A stretch of 64,000 nucleotides of DNA from Bretschneidera sinensis (lineage: Eukaryota > Streptophyta > Magnoliopsida > Brassicales > Akaniaceae), in assembly GCA_023935145.1 (NCBI GenBank), contig CM043697.1, positions 43,606,501 to 43,670,500 on the forward strand, written 5' to 3'. The notes under the pieces were generated by a model, which was given only the letters and a program-made list of their open reading frames with translations, ran no database searches and was not told the DNA's origin. A program made the translations under genes and the position numbers. This document shows, piece after piece, positions 45,144 through 55,772 of this stretch. Positions within the stretch are counted from its first letter, which is position 1; each line of letters starts with the position of its first letter.

Positions 45144-45304
45144 AGCCATTTTGGTACGATGCATTACATAACTTTCCAGCTAAGAAACACAACTGGATTC
45201 CCAAATTTACCTTTGATGACTAGTTGATAAAGACCTCTCTGTCTCTGCAAGTCGAATAACAAGTTGCAGATCAGTCTCTATTTTCTCTATTAACGTGCAA
45301 AACG

Positions 45305-45309
45305 TGACG
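45305..45309. promoter_or_regulatory. TGACG (as-1-like) motif upstream of the glutaredoxin gene
   Basis: GTGACGATT about 290 bp upstream of the ATG; a second TGACGATT is at 45642-45649. TGACG is the core bound by TGA bZIP factors, the usual partners of CC-type glutaredoxins. Five-base motifs occur often by chance. Confidence 0.35.
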
Positions 45310-46539
45310 ATTTTAATTTTAAAAATTGAATGCAGTATCCTTATCAGATTGATGGATTAATATGCTAAACAATGCCTGAAACCTGTAATTTTTTTCTTGC
45401 ATGAAACCTGCTTTCACATCATAGAAATGCATCTGTTCTGTCTATTTATTTTGGGAGCATCTGTTGCTGAGGTGGAAAAATAATTTTGGGTTTATCCAAT
45501 TGACAAGCACTTTTATCTTCCCATATATAAAGATTCCCATCTTTTCCTTTAATTCAAGAAAACCGAAAGCAGATAGACAAGAAAAAAAAAAAAAAAAAAG
45601 AGAGAAGCTTACTAAAGGTAATATGCCCTTCGTAGCACCCCTGACGATTACAAAAACCACGTAATGGCGTAAGGAGAAGAAGATGCCTTGAAGACCCACC
45701 ACACTATCTACCTCCAGACACTGCACAGCATGGAAAGAAACCTGCTAAGATATTCTCCATATGACCACTTGATTAACGCACTAAACTATTGAAAATTCCT
45801 GTTGTAAAATCGTTATCATGATTTGATTCTCCAATAAAAGTGTCAATTTAGTATTTATTATGCGTCCTGTGGTCGGTTAGCACTTCAAAAGTCCAGATTG
45901 TTGAATCAAAAGTACAGAAATATGATTAAGCTTTTTAATAATTTGATTATTTCATGGATTTTTGTCACCAAATGGTTTATTCAGAAAGTTTGATGAACTA
46001 AATAAAGAACTAATAAGAAATTTCAGATGCCACTATCTATATTGATTTAGCAGAAAAACTACAGTCTACATTTCAAATCAATCCATTCCAATGCAGAGGA
46101 GAGGAGCTAAACAAGATTAATTTTTCACATCTTAAACATTCAAGTTTTTCCCTTTGTTTGAATGCATTAAACTGCCCAATAATTGAATGACATATTTACA
46201 ATTTGATACTCAGTTGATATAGATTATTGGTCCAGAATATTGAATTTCAGAGAATATGTTGTATATTTTCCATTGCAGAGGGTAAAAAGGGTTTCTACTT
46301 CCTTTTGATTTTCCTTAAGCAGAGAGTTCCCCAAGATAATGATCAAGGAACTTACACTCGAAAAAGGGTTTTGTTCATTCTATCATTAATCTTTCGAAAG
46401 AATTTATATACTAGGTGATCAGAATATATTCCCCCTTCAAAAAGAATGTAACAAACAGCAGAAGTTCTTGAGAATTCGAGATCATCTCTCATTGCAGAAA
46501 ACAAATCAAACTCTTAGTACTAATTTGAATAAGATGTAC
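45310..46539. other. Upstream intergenic DNA of the glutaredoxin gene
   Basis: AT-rich sequence with an oligo-A run at about 45581-45599. Short ORFs (45442-45726 minus, 46227-46418 plus) have no recognisable motif and poor coding character. I see no other gene. Confidence 0.5.
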
Positions 46540-47117
46540 TGTTGGGATTTTACCTCTAAAATCCACGTACTAAATTTTAGTCAAAAAACACAACCACAAC
46601 AATTAAATAAGCAAAATAAATATAGAGTGATAACACCACTAATTAATATGGTTCAACAACATTTTTGCTTACATCAACCAATAAATCCACTGTTTTATTA
46701 ATCTTCAACTACAACTTTAGGAATAGCAAAGTTGTCAAACTTTCACCCCAAAGTCCCAATACAACAAAAGCTCTTAGTCTAACTCTAGTTCTAAGTGTCA
46801 TCTCTGCTTAACAACCGAAAACCCCAATACATTGTCATCCTAGTTCTAGTAGTAAACCACTCTGATTTACAATGTGTATTGAAATTATGAGTATGTCTCA
46901 AATCTTCTCTAGGACCCCTTTATATAAAAGATATTTTTCCAATACTATTAGGAAAAGAACAACAACGTCATAATAGACTGCTACTACTTGTACAATCAAC
47001 AATCTAATAGGAAATTACTAATATTCCTACTAGAACAAGCAACTACGAAATATGAAACAACTTTTCCCAAATCAATTAGAAGTCTTCTTTGTGGGGAATT
47101 GAGCCAAAATCCTAATA
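46540..47117. repeat. Left LTR of the short non-coding element
   Basis: Starts TGTTGGGATTTTACC; the expected end ...CCTAACA reads CCTAATA. Aligns throughout with 50653-51236. Confidence 0.85.
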
Positions 47118-47630
47118 AATCTCTACCTTGGCTCAAATTCTCCATCTCATAATCAAATTTGGCTTTCTTCTTTGGTTGGTATGATCGTTCCTTTTGGTCT
47201 TCTCATCTCATCTGCTTACTCTTCGAAGCAATCATCCTCTCATTCAACATGTACAAGCTTTCTTCGTTCACGGTATCTGTCATCACTACCTTTGAAGCAT
47301 CAAAAACTTGCATTTCATCATCCTCATTAGCCTTTCCATTATTACTTTGCTTCATTCTACTTAACTCTTCCAAGTCCTCCACCGTGGCCTTGCTTTGCAA
47401 TTATGTGTTCTTCTTCCTCATTGTAGATGCACTCCTTATTTGAAAAATCTAGATAATTGATCTTGATCTTTCCTCCACCTTCCTTGAAGTGCTGCACTCA
47501 CTCATTTTATGTGGCTCTTCTCTTAATATAATCACGAACAATTCTTCAACCTCGAACACATTTGACATCTTCAATTTATCTCTCTCAGGAGGTACCACGG
47601 GAAACTCCCAATCCATTCAAACTTCCTTAC
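47118..47630 (-). other. Internal region of the short element, left part
   Basis: The longest minus ORF (47203-47400, 65 codons, E/D/K/M-rich) continues openly for some codons on each side but matches no retroelement domain I know. It could be a short protein or chance. Confidence 0.35.
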
Positions 47631-48129
47631 TGACACCGGGCAGAATAGTGATTATTCTGCAGGCTAGTTTCAACAGATATTTCACAGGGAGAAACACAAG
47701 AAAAACCCTAAAAAACACAGAGAAATACTTCTGATGTTTAATTTAAAATTATGCAAATACAATAATAATGATAATCTCTCTTTTCTGTATGTGGCCTCCT
47801 TATTTATAAGGTCAAAGTAAAAAAAGGAAAAAATCCCCGAAAACATAATCCTGGGGAAAACTAAGGAAATTACTAAAATTAAGTGATTGTATTAAGGCAG
47901 AATCAACGACAATCAATTCTGACTTGAATACAAAAGGAAATTGCAAATGGAAAGTTTCCTAAAACTGAAAACTGCAAATTTGAAGGCCTAAAACAGAATC
48001 AACGGCAGTCAACCGTTCTAGGTAGTCCACCTGCCATTTTTGCGCTGATCTGCCAACTCAAGATATCTCAATGCCAACAACGTGTTATCTGACAACTCAG
48101 CATCATCTGACTCAGATCCTCCTGCATCA
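47631..48129 (-). repeat. 3' LTR of the CRM-like element (left)
   Basis: Starts TGACACCGGG (plus reading), ends CCTGCATCA. The coding frame from the right enters this LTR and stops at 48018, so about 110 bp are shared by ORF and LTR. Confidence 0.92.
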
Positions 48130-49840
48130 GTCACCTCGGGTTGGAAAGAACTCGTCCTCGAGTTCACAATAGCTTCATCAGAATTCACAAAACAAGGACT
48201 CGGGTATTTCACATTAAAGACATCAGGCGGCAACCCAGGAGGAAGATCCTTTGGCATCAAGTCAGAAAACTCTGCTAGCAGCTACTGCACCTCTGCTAGT
48301 AAATTTGGATTCATGTCTGCTGCACTATTCCCATAAGGCAGCAGAGCATAGACCACGTCTCCATGCTCAATCTCAGCTAAAAACCTGGACATCGAAAACA
48401 GATTAGTGTTATTGGCTACCGGGGTAGGAGTGGTTCCTTTCCGACGAGGTGCCAACACAATCTTCTTCCTTTTGATGCTAAGGGAATATGTATTTTTCCA
48501 CCCATCATGAATAACACTGCGATCATACTGCCAAGGGCTGCCTAACAATACATGACAAGCATCCATAGACACAACATCACACCAAGCATTATCAAAATAT
48601 TTCCTACCAATCGAAAAAGACACTAGGCATCGCCTATCTACTGTTACCTCACTGCCTTTATTCAGCCACGACAATTTATACGGCTTAGGATGACGATCTG
48701 TCTTCAACTGCAGTTTTTGGACAGTCTTTTCAAACACTACATTCTCACAACTACCACTGTCAATGATCATCTTGCAGACTTTATCTGCGACTGTGCAGGT
48801 TGTGTCGAAAATATTGGTTCTTAACCAATCGTCTCCTGTATCACCCTTGGGGGTCAGTAGACTCTTACGAACGACCAGAGTCTCATGGCCATCTCCATAC
48901 AACACATCTCCATCCTCATCATTGTCATACACAGGCTCTCTAATCCCCTCAGTTTGGTCTACCCCGTCGTCCTCAATCAGGAGATTTTTGCCTTTATGAC
49001 TAGCAGGTTTCCTGCACTCAGTCGCTTTATGTCCATGTTCACCACATCTGAAACATCTAATATTTGAGTTAGAGTTACCTTGGGGTGGCTGCTGGGCAGG
49101 ACGGGATTCTTGAGGGCGAACTAGCTGACTGCTTTGATCGTTTCTGTTCATTGGCCCCCTGTTCTGCTGTTTTTCCACAACAAGTGCACGTTGGTATGCT
49201 TCAGAAATGGTCCACAACGAGTGAAGGCTGAGGACATCCTGCAGGGGCTGTCGTAATCCCCCCAAATACCATGCCACCATCTGCTCTTCCGTCTCAGATA
49301 AATCAGTCCGGGCTATCAATTAATAGAACTCCTTCGTGTAATCATCAACCGATCTCGTGCCTTGCCTCAACGAATGAAGTCGCTGAAACAAGGTTTGAGT
49401 GTAGCCGAAAGGAAGGAAGTGACCTTTCATCTTCTCCCAATCAGTGATCTTGGCCTTGCCCTGTCGGCCGCGTGAGCGCCTCAACTGCTCCCACCACGCA
49501 GATGCTCTGCCTTTGAGTTTGATGGCGACCAGTTTCACTTTGACACGATCTGGGACTTTCTTATACTCGAAAATACACTCTACTTCATTCAACCAATCGA
49601 CGAATCCTCCCGACCACGGCGTTCCCCGAATCGAGCAGGATTGTAATACGGGTTTTCGAAACTGAAATCGGAATCGTGATCTTCCATCTCACGATCACCG
49701 AAATTTTACACCGTTAGACGCTGGGTTAACTATGCAACTTGCTTATGTAAATCCTCAATCATCGCATACTGAACGTTACGATCACGGTGTGGGGCTTCCT
49801 CGTTTAGAACCTGCCCGCGACGACCACGACCACCAGCCAT
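48018..49840 (-). pseudogene. CRM-like gag-protease with C-terminal tail, polymerase deleted
   Basis: Gag starts with ATG 49838-49840 (M-A-G-G-R-G-R-R-G). A stop and a frameshift lie near 49600-49730, before the capsid region (ORF 49320-49592: S-A-W-W-E-Q-L). A TAA at about 49322 stands where the family has Gln (E-F-Y-Q-L-I-A-R). ORF 48282-49319 then holds the rest of gag, a CCHC zinc knuckle (C-FR-C-GEHG-H-KATE-C, about 49016-49057) and the protease (I-I-D-S-G-S-C-E-N-V near 48755; V-L-L-G-S-P-W-Q-Y-D). A TAG near 48282 separates the final piece (48018-48260), where D-L-P-P-G-L-P-P runs without RT into an acidic tail ending inside the LTR. The join removes RT, RNase H and integrase. Confidence 0.88.
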
Positions 49841-49877
49841 GGAAACTGATGAAATCTCACCCCAGGAAGATGCTGAA

Positions 49878-49889
49878 GCTCTGATACCA
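49878..49889 (-). other. Primer binding site of the CRM-like element
   Basis: Perfect TGGTATCAGAGC on minus, two bases from the right LTR. Confidence 0.9.
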
Positions 49890-49891
49890 AC

Positions 49892-50390
49892 TGACGCCGG
49901 GCAGAATAGCGATTATTCTGCAGGCTAGTTTCAACAGATATTTCACAGGGAGAAACACAAGAAAAACCCTAAAAAACATAGAGAAACACCTCTGATGTTT
50001 AATTTAAAATTATGCAAATACAATAATAATGATAATCTCTCTTTTCTGTATGTGGCCTCCTTATTTATAAGGTCAAAGCAAAAAAAGGAAAAAATTCCTG
50101 AAAACATAATCCTGGGGAAAACTAAGGAAATTACTAAAATTAAACGATTGTATTAAGGCAGAATCAACGACAGTCAATTCTGACTTGAATACAAAAGGAA
50201 ATTGCAAATGGAAAGTTTCCTAAAACTGAAAACTGCAAATTTGAAGGCCTAAAACAGAATCAACGACAGTCAACCGTTCTAGGTAGTCCACCTGCCATTT
50301 TTGCGCTGATCTGCCAACTCAAGGTATCTCAGTGCCAACAACGTGTTATCTGACAACTCAGCATCATCTGACTCGGATCCTCCTGCATCA
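49892..50390 (-). repeat. 5' LTR of the CRM-like element (right)
   Basis: 499 bp, the same length as its partner. On minus it contains a TATA-like CTTATAAATAAGG. Confidence 0.92.
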
Positions 50391-50395
50391 CTCAC

Positions 50396-50652
50396 CCACC
50401 ATTAACATCGTGACTATGTTATCTCCTCCTGGTTGCAAGTACTTATCGACATACTACTCAACAAATTAGTGATAATGGAATTGAAAAGGCTAATATTCAT
50501 CATACCTTCTCTCATCTTCAATTCATCAAATGACTCGATATTAATCATGCTTACTTTTTGTATTTTTTTCATCGAAACTATAGCTCTGTCCACTTGTTGG
50601 AATTTAACCTACTTTTTGTATTTTTTCCATTGGAACTATAGCTCTGACCACT
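50396..50652 (-). other. Internal region of the short element, right part, with a duplicated PBS/LTR junction
   Basis: Two similar segments about 59 bp apart, TGTATTTTTTTCATCG...CACTTGTTGGAATTTAACCTA (about 50558-50612) and TGTATTTTTTCCATTG...CACTTGTTGGGATTTAACCTC (to 50668). Each has, on minus, TGG(A/T)CAGAGC, a shortened Met-tRNA PBS, beside the LTR start. The LTR edge was tandemly duplicated. Confidence 0.65.
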
Positions 50653-51236
50653 TGTTGGGATTTAACCTCTAAAATCCATGTACTCAATCTTAGGCAAAAA
50701 AACGCAACAACAACAATTAAATATGCAAAATAAATAAAGAGTGATAACACTAATAATTAATGTGGTTCGACAATCTCTTTGCCTACATCCACCAATAAAT
50801 CCACTATTTTATTAATCTTCAACTACAAATTTAGAAAGAGCAAAGTTATCAAACTCTCACCCCAAAATCCCAATACAATAAAAGCTTTTAGCCTAACTCT
50901 AGTTGTAAGTGTCCTCCCTCCTTGACAACCCAAAACCCAAATACTCTCAAAGCTCTCATCCTAGGTCTAACAGTACCCTCAAATTTACAATGTGTATTGA
51001 AATTATGAGTGTGTCTCAAATCTTCTCTAAGACCTCTTTAAATAGAAGATATTTTCCTAATACTATTAGGAAAAGAACAACAACATCATAGTAGATTACT
51101 ACTACTTGTACAATCAACAATCTAATAGGAAATTACTAATATTCTCATTAGAACAAGCAACTACAAAATAAAAAACATTTTTTTCTAAACCAATTAAAAG
51201 TCTTTTTTTATGAGAAATTGGGTCAAAATCCTAACA
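50653..51236. repeat. Right LTR of the short non-coding element
   Basis: 584 bp, TGTTGGGATT...AATCCTAACA; the two ends are imperfect inverted repeats of each other, as is usual for LTR edges. Confidence 0.88.
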
Positions 51237-52879
51237 GGTACGATGCATCTCTTTTTTTCTCAAGTGATAACATCAAAATTATGCGTATAATATATGAGTA
51301 CAAGATATTGCCACGTACCTACTGCCAAAAGAAAAGATGGATCATGATCAAAAAGCATGTTCTCTCAACTTGCATAATTGGCTCAAGAAAAAGGCGAAAA
51401 GTCGCGTTATATCTGTAGGGTCACTTGACAATGATATCTTCACAAGACATTAGATGTATCAATGCACATGTATTATATCAGTTATCTGCAAGATGCAGCA
51501 TACACATCTATCAGCAAAACGATCATGTTCTGCATTTCTTCCATTTTTATTGAACGAACATACAGTAAAATACTAGAGAAGAAGAAAATAGTGTAAGAAT
51601 TTTTATTTTTATAATCATGTGTGTGCAGAATACAATTTCTCTACGTATCTTACACACAGTGAGTTCAGTATAATCTTTTGATAGAAAGACGCGATCAGAA
51701 CAGTCCATCTATTATCAGCAATTATTATTCCCACGAATTTGTGATTTCCACATAATATGTAATAGTTTTTTATTACATCAATTCCTCGAATGATGAAAAA
51801 AGAAACAACGTGCAGACTGAAGCCACGTCTAACCAGTTTGAGCAACTCGTAAATCATAATGTTCTTGTAGTTCTTCTTCTTTTTCTATTTCCTCGAGATT
51901 ACATTGTAACTGAAGATATTTTTGTCCATGTATGAAACAAAACTTCCTTTAACATAGCAAATGACAAAAAGAAACTAACATTGTGTATGGCATGGAGTCA
52001 CCAAGGGAAAGGAATTTTTTTTTTTTTTGTTTTGAAAAGCAAAGTAAGAAACTTCAGTAGAACAATTTAACATTACAAATGGTTCCTCACAATACCCTCC
52101 ATTGGGTACCATATTTTTGTTCAAGAGTTTTTTTAGTAGGGAGGGGGAGGGGAGTGGAGGGAATTGGGAGTTATTGTTATATTGTATAATTTTAATTTTA
52201 TCATTTCTCTAATGATTGTAATTTTATTTATAAAAAAAAGTATACTTGTAATATCACAATAATAACGTTCTCTTCCCCACTTCCCTCTCTCTCTCTCGAG
52301 GAGGGTATTTTAACTTCCCTTACTGTCTCATTATTTTTTTTTAGCTTCCAAACAAAGACCCGACTAACTACCTTACATTCCCTTCCCCTCCCTTTAAATT
52401 CCCCTCCTTCCCTTCCACTCTAAACTCCCAAAGACATCAAAGATTGTAAGAGATAAAAAGTATATATGGTAATTAAGGTCTATGTTGGGGAATGTCAACT
52501 TTTGTGGATGCCAAGAATAAAACAAAAAGGACAAAGTGATCGAAAGGGTCCCTGATATGGTAATTAAGGTCTATGTTGGTTCCTAGCGTCCCTGATATGG
52601 AATTTAATTAAAGGTTCCTCAGCCATGGTTTGTATTTTATACATTCATTTACTCTCTCTCAAGAACCCACATCAATACGAAGATGCCTTTTAAATATAAT
52701 GCTTTTCCTTTCCTAGCAAAACAGAGCAAATTATCCAAAATATAGTCAATTTGATTTTCAAAAATAAATACAGATACACAATTAAGTTTTTCTTTACCTA
52801 AATCTATTTTCACAAAATCCTATATTTATTTTATTCTCAAAATCTCAAGTAAGATCTGATCAAGATCTGCAAGAGAAAG
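51237..52879. other. Host spacer between the short element and block B
   Basis: No gene recognised; short ORFs lack motifs. It contains a T run (about 52018-52030), a CT repeat (52287-52299), a G/C-rich inverted repeat (52136-52440, separate entry), and a short repeat TATGGTAATTAAGGTCTATG at 52466 and about 52556. Confidence 0.5.
52136..52440. repeat. Possible MITE with purine-rich inverted ends
   Basis: Left arm TAGTAGGGAGGGGGAGGGGAG, then GGAGGGAATTGGGAG. The right side, as its complement, has GGGAGTTTAGAGTGGAAGGG and GGAGGGGAATTTAAAGGGAGG. The arms enclose AT-rich sequence. Exact ends and a target duplication were not found. Confidence 0.4.
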
Positions 52880-53568
52880 TTTAATTTCAGTGTCACGGAA
52901 TTCTTCAAGTTGATGCAGGACATCTTTGTGTTGCAATAGCTGTTGTTGTCTTCTTTTACTTCGATCACACTGCTTCTCTATTCCATTTTCTTTATTTTTT
53001 TCTCTTTTTTTTGTCATTATGCATGAGTAGAGAATCCATTGGGTCGCATTCAAAACGTGTCTCACGGTTAATGAACTTCTCTCGACTGTTGTAGAAATTC
53101 TTGCTTAAACCAATGCCATAAGATATACATGGATATAAAGTATCTCTCAATGGCATGAGAAGAGATAAATCTTTTTGTTATCGAATGACGAAAGGTGCCT
53201 CCGATTCATGTGTCTCCCGTGACACCGGATTAATCAAGAATTTACCCAACTGATGGGATTAAGCACTATCTATGAAGTTATTTTTCGATTTTCTTTTATG
53301 AGATGATAACATCATTGTGAAAGCTGTGTGAACCTCCCAACTAGTAAACCAAACTTAAGTACTGATCATATTAGATCATCATATAAAGCTTTCCTCAAAC
53401 CACTAAAACAAAAAAAAAAAAAACTCGGACTCAATTTTTTTTGTTGTTGAAGAAAGTGATTCTCATTCATCACACGCTAAAGCTTTTATGATGATTAAAC
53501 AGTAATTATTTTATATGTTTTTATGATTTTTGTTTTTTTTCCTGTGAATAGAATTTGACTTGAGGTTA
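52880..53568. repeat. Block B, left part of the second copy of the duplicated segment
   Basis: Colinear with 10130-11071. It has a single copy of the 279-bp unit and ends at the Tekay-2 insertion. A minus-strand ORF (52826-53065) with a Q/K-rich, coiled-coil-like stretch is partly shared with block A; I do not recognise it. Confidence 0.85.
53564..53568. repeat. Target-site duplication GGTTA, left of Tekay-2
   Basis: Matches GGTTA at 62232-62236 exactly. Block A shows the unoccupied site with one GGTTA in TTGAGGTTACTACTCC near 11065-11080. Confidence 0.95.
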
Positions 53569-55670
53569 TGTAATACCCATATTCGTAAAGTAAGGGTAAA
53601 AAAGTAATTTAATAAATATAACATGAAATTAAAATAATATATTTACGCGAAGGATATAATATTGAATAAAATAATTCTTTAGAAAAAAAATAGACGTGTG
53701 GAGACATTGTTACAAATAAAATGAAAATGAAAAAAAAAATTTGAACAGTGAAAAGAAAAAAAGGATTTTCTAAAAATAAAAAAAAGGTGGCAGCAGGTGC
53801 CACCTGCTGCCAAGTGCAATTGAAAGAAATGGATGGCTTTGCATGTGTTAGAGCAAGGCCTTAACATGGAGTGTTTTGGGCAGGCAATTTTTTTGTGAGC
53901 TGCTGAGTTTTTGTGTAGCTTTTATATATATATATATACACACGTAAACATAAGTTACACTTACCAAATTCGTTTAGCTTTCTATTAATTATACGTTTTC
54001 TTTAAACATTTGGGGACCGAAAGAAAGGTTAAAAGAGAAAAAATTTGAAGGGATTTACTGTGGAATTTCATAGAGAATCACGAGAAGCTATCAGAAAAAC
54101 ATAAGGTAATAACATAAGGTTTATTTTTTAATTTTTTAGCATACATGAAATTTCTCGGATTTCAAAGTGGAAATTTTCAAAGGGTGTGGTTTATGAAGAA
54201 TTGAAGAAATAGTTAGAAATTTAATATAAATATTATATCATGTGTTGACGGTAGCAACCGGGGAAAATTTCGAAGAGGAACGGGAAAGGCAAGGAGGTGA
54301 TCCACAGGTAGCTCTAAGTGTTACGTGGTGAGTTAGATTTACTTTAAGTAATCAAAATAAAAAATCAAATATCTAGTAATAATATTAAAATAAATTATTA
54401 GCGTATGCTTTGGTGGTAGATGAAAAGTTGATTTATAAGTATGATAGGAATTTTGGACATGTAGAAAATTATTAGGTGAGAAATAATATTTTTGGAATAA
54501 TAAGTTGATTTAATAATAAAAGTGATGAGTGAAATTCTTGATGAGCTATGGTTGATGTTTTGATACGAATTATGAGGAGATGAAATTTAGTAAATCTTGA
54601 CAAGTTTTGATGGATGATTTGATATGATTTATGATGAGAGAAATTTAGTGGAAATTTTTATATAATTTGAGAAAAATCGGAATAACCAATTTAAAGGTGT
54701 GAATTCATTTTTTTTATGTTATTATTCATCTTTATTGTTCATATGCATATATATTAAATAAAAGAAAAGAATCGAGAAGAGGCCGGTCTAATTGAAAAAC
54801 CATGACAGCTGTTATAGGCTGAAAATAAAAGGGACACCGTGACAGCCGGTATATTCTGGAAATAAATACCGTGACAGCTGGGATAAGCTGGAAAGAAAAG
54901 AACCGGGAGGGGGCCGATCTAAGATAATAAAAACATGTCGACATGTGGGAAGACGTTCCCATAATAATAATTTATGCGTTACATCTGTTTTAATTATTGC
55001 TTACATTATTGAAATGTTTATGTGTGGTGTGTTATTGTGAATTTATTTATAGATGGATGAGTCTCATAGAGAGATAGTTATGGTGATAAGAACCATCTAA
55101 ATAGTAGATTTTATGATGTGAACCTCATTACGAGGTAATTTTGAGATAATTGATGGTCTTAAGGTGAACCAATAAATAAGAAGAAAATATTGATAGAGAA
55201 TGGATCTTATGATATGTGTAGTGATAGTAGAATGCTAGTATCAAGTTGTATGAGATATAAATGATTAAATATTGAAATACCATATATACAAATGAATACT
55301 TCTACTAAATTTAATTCACTAAGCTTGTGAAGCTCACCCCTCATTGTACAATGATTTCAGGTAGCAGGCAGGGCAAATAGTTTGGTGAGTTGATGTTCAG
55401 ACAAAATCATTTTCTGTAAGCCACGTACATGTCAACATCCTCAGACTAATGAGAAAATAAAATAAAAAATTTATTTGTAAATATTCATGCATTTTACGTT
55501 GTGTATTATGTTTAAGTCAATATCAAATTGGTGTATCTCCCCTGTTGAGGATTGATGTAAAAGAATTTCAGTTAGTATTATTTTTATTTGTTGCATATAT
55601 GTGTCATTCTGGGATTTTAAATATGTGATGACACCGTCTCGGGGTGGCCAACCCAGAATAGGTCGTTACA
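53569..55670 (+). repeat. 5' LTR of Tekay-2
   Basis: 2102 bp. It contains (TA)n near 53925 and repeats of GTGACAGC(C/T)G / GGCTGGAAATAAA at 54785-54900, the inverse of those in Tekay-1. Confidence 0.93.
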
Positions 55671-55674
55671 ATTT

Positions 55675-55686
55675 TAGTATCAGAGC
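55675..55686 (+). other. Primer binding site of Tekay-2
   Basis: TAGTATCAGAGC, one transition from the initiator-Met PBS TGGTATCAGAGC, four bases after the LTR. Confidence 0.82.
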
Positions 55687-55772
55687 ATTAGGTTTTATGA
55701 TTCTGTAGACTTCATAAAAAGTAAGAAAGTAAAAGAGTAAAATAAATTATCTTTTAAATAGTCTGAGGATAA

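Larger units (their letters stand above)
47631..50390 (-). mobile_element. Internally deleted CRM-like Ty3/gypsy element
   Basis: 2760 bp with two 499-bp LTRs (47631-48129 and 49892-50390). Flanks CTTAC (47626-47630) and CTCAC (50391-50395) are a 5-bp duplication with one transition. The PBS and coding region are on minus. It encodes gag and protease, then jumps to a C-terminal tail that runs into the LTR, as in CRM elements; RT, RNase H and integrase are absent. I count about 15 LTR differences, all transitions, with no indels. One of the youngest insertions in the window. Confidence 0.9.
46540..51236. mobile_element. Short non-coding LTR element (TRIM/LARD-like), split by a younger element
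   Basis: LTRs at 46540-47117 and 50653-51236 (578 and 584 bp) share TGTTGGGATT... starts and ...AAATCCTAA(T/C)A ends. The flanking bases TGTAC (46535-46539) and GGTAC (51237-51241) are a near-match 5-bp duplication. Without the nested element (47631-50390 plus a 5-bp duplication) it is about 1.9 kb with only about 770 bp of internal sequence and no gag or pol motif. Orientation is probably minus, because a degenerate PBS adjoins the right LTR. Confidence 0.75.

Noticed and set aside
45003..45227. 74-codon plus ORF overlapping the glutaredoxin start
   Set aside because: Antisense to the glutaredoxin 5' UTR and promoter, no motif.
46227..46418. 63-codon plus ORF
   Set aside because: No motif, unremarkable codon content, AT-rich intergenic DNA.
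48763..49067. Plus ORFs rich in S/L
   Set aside because: Antisense to the CRM-like gag.
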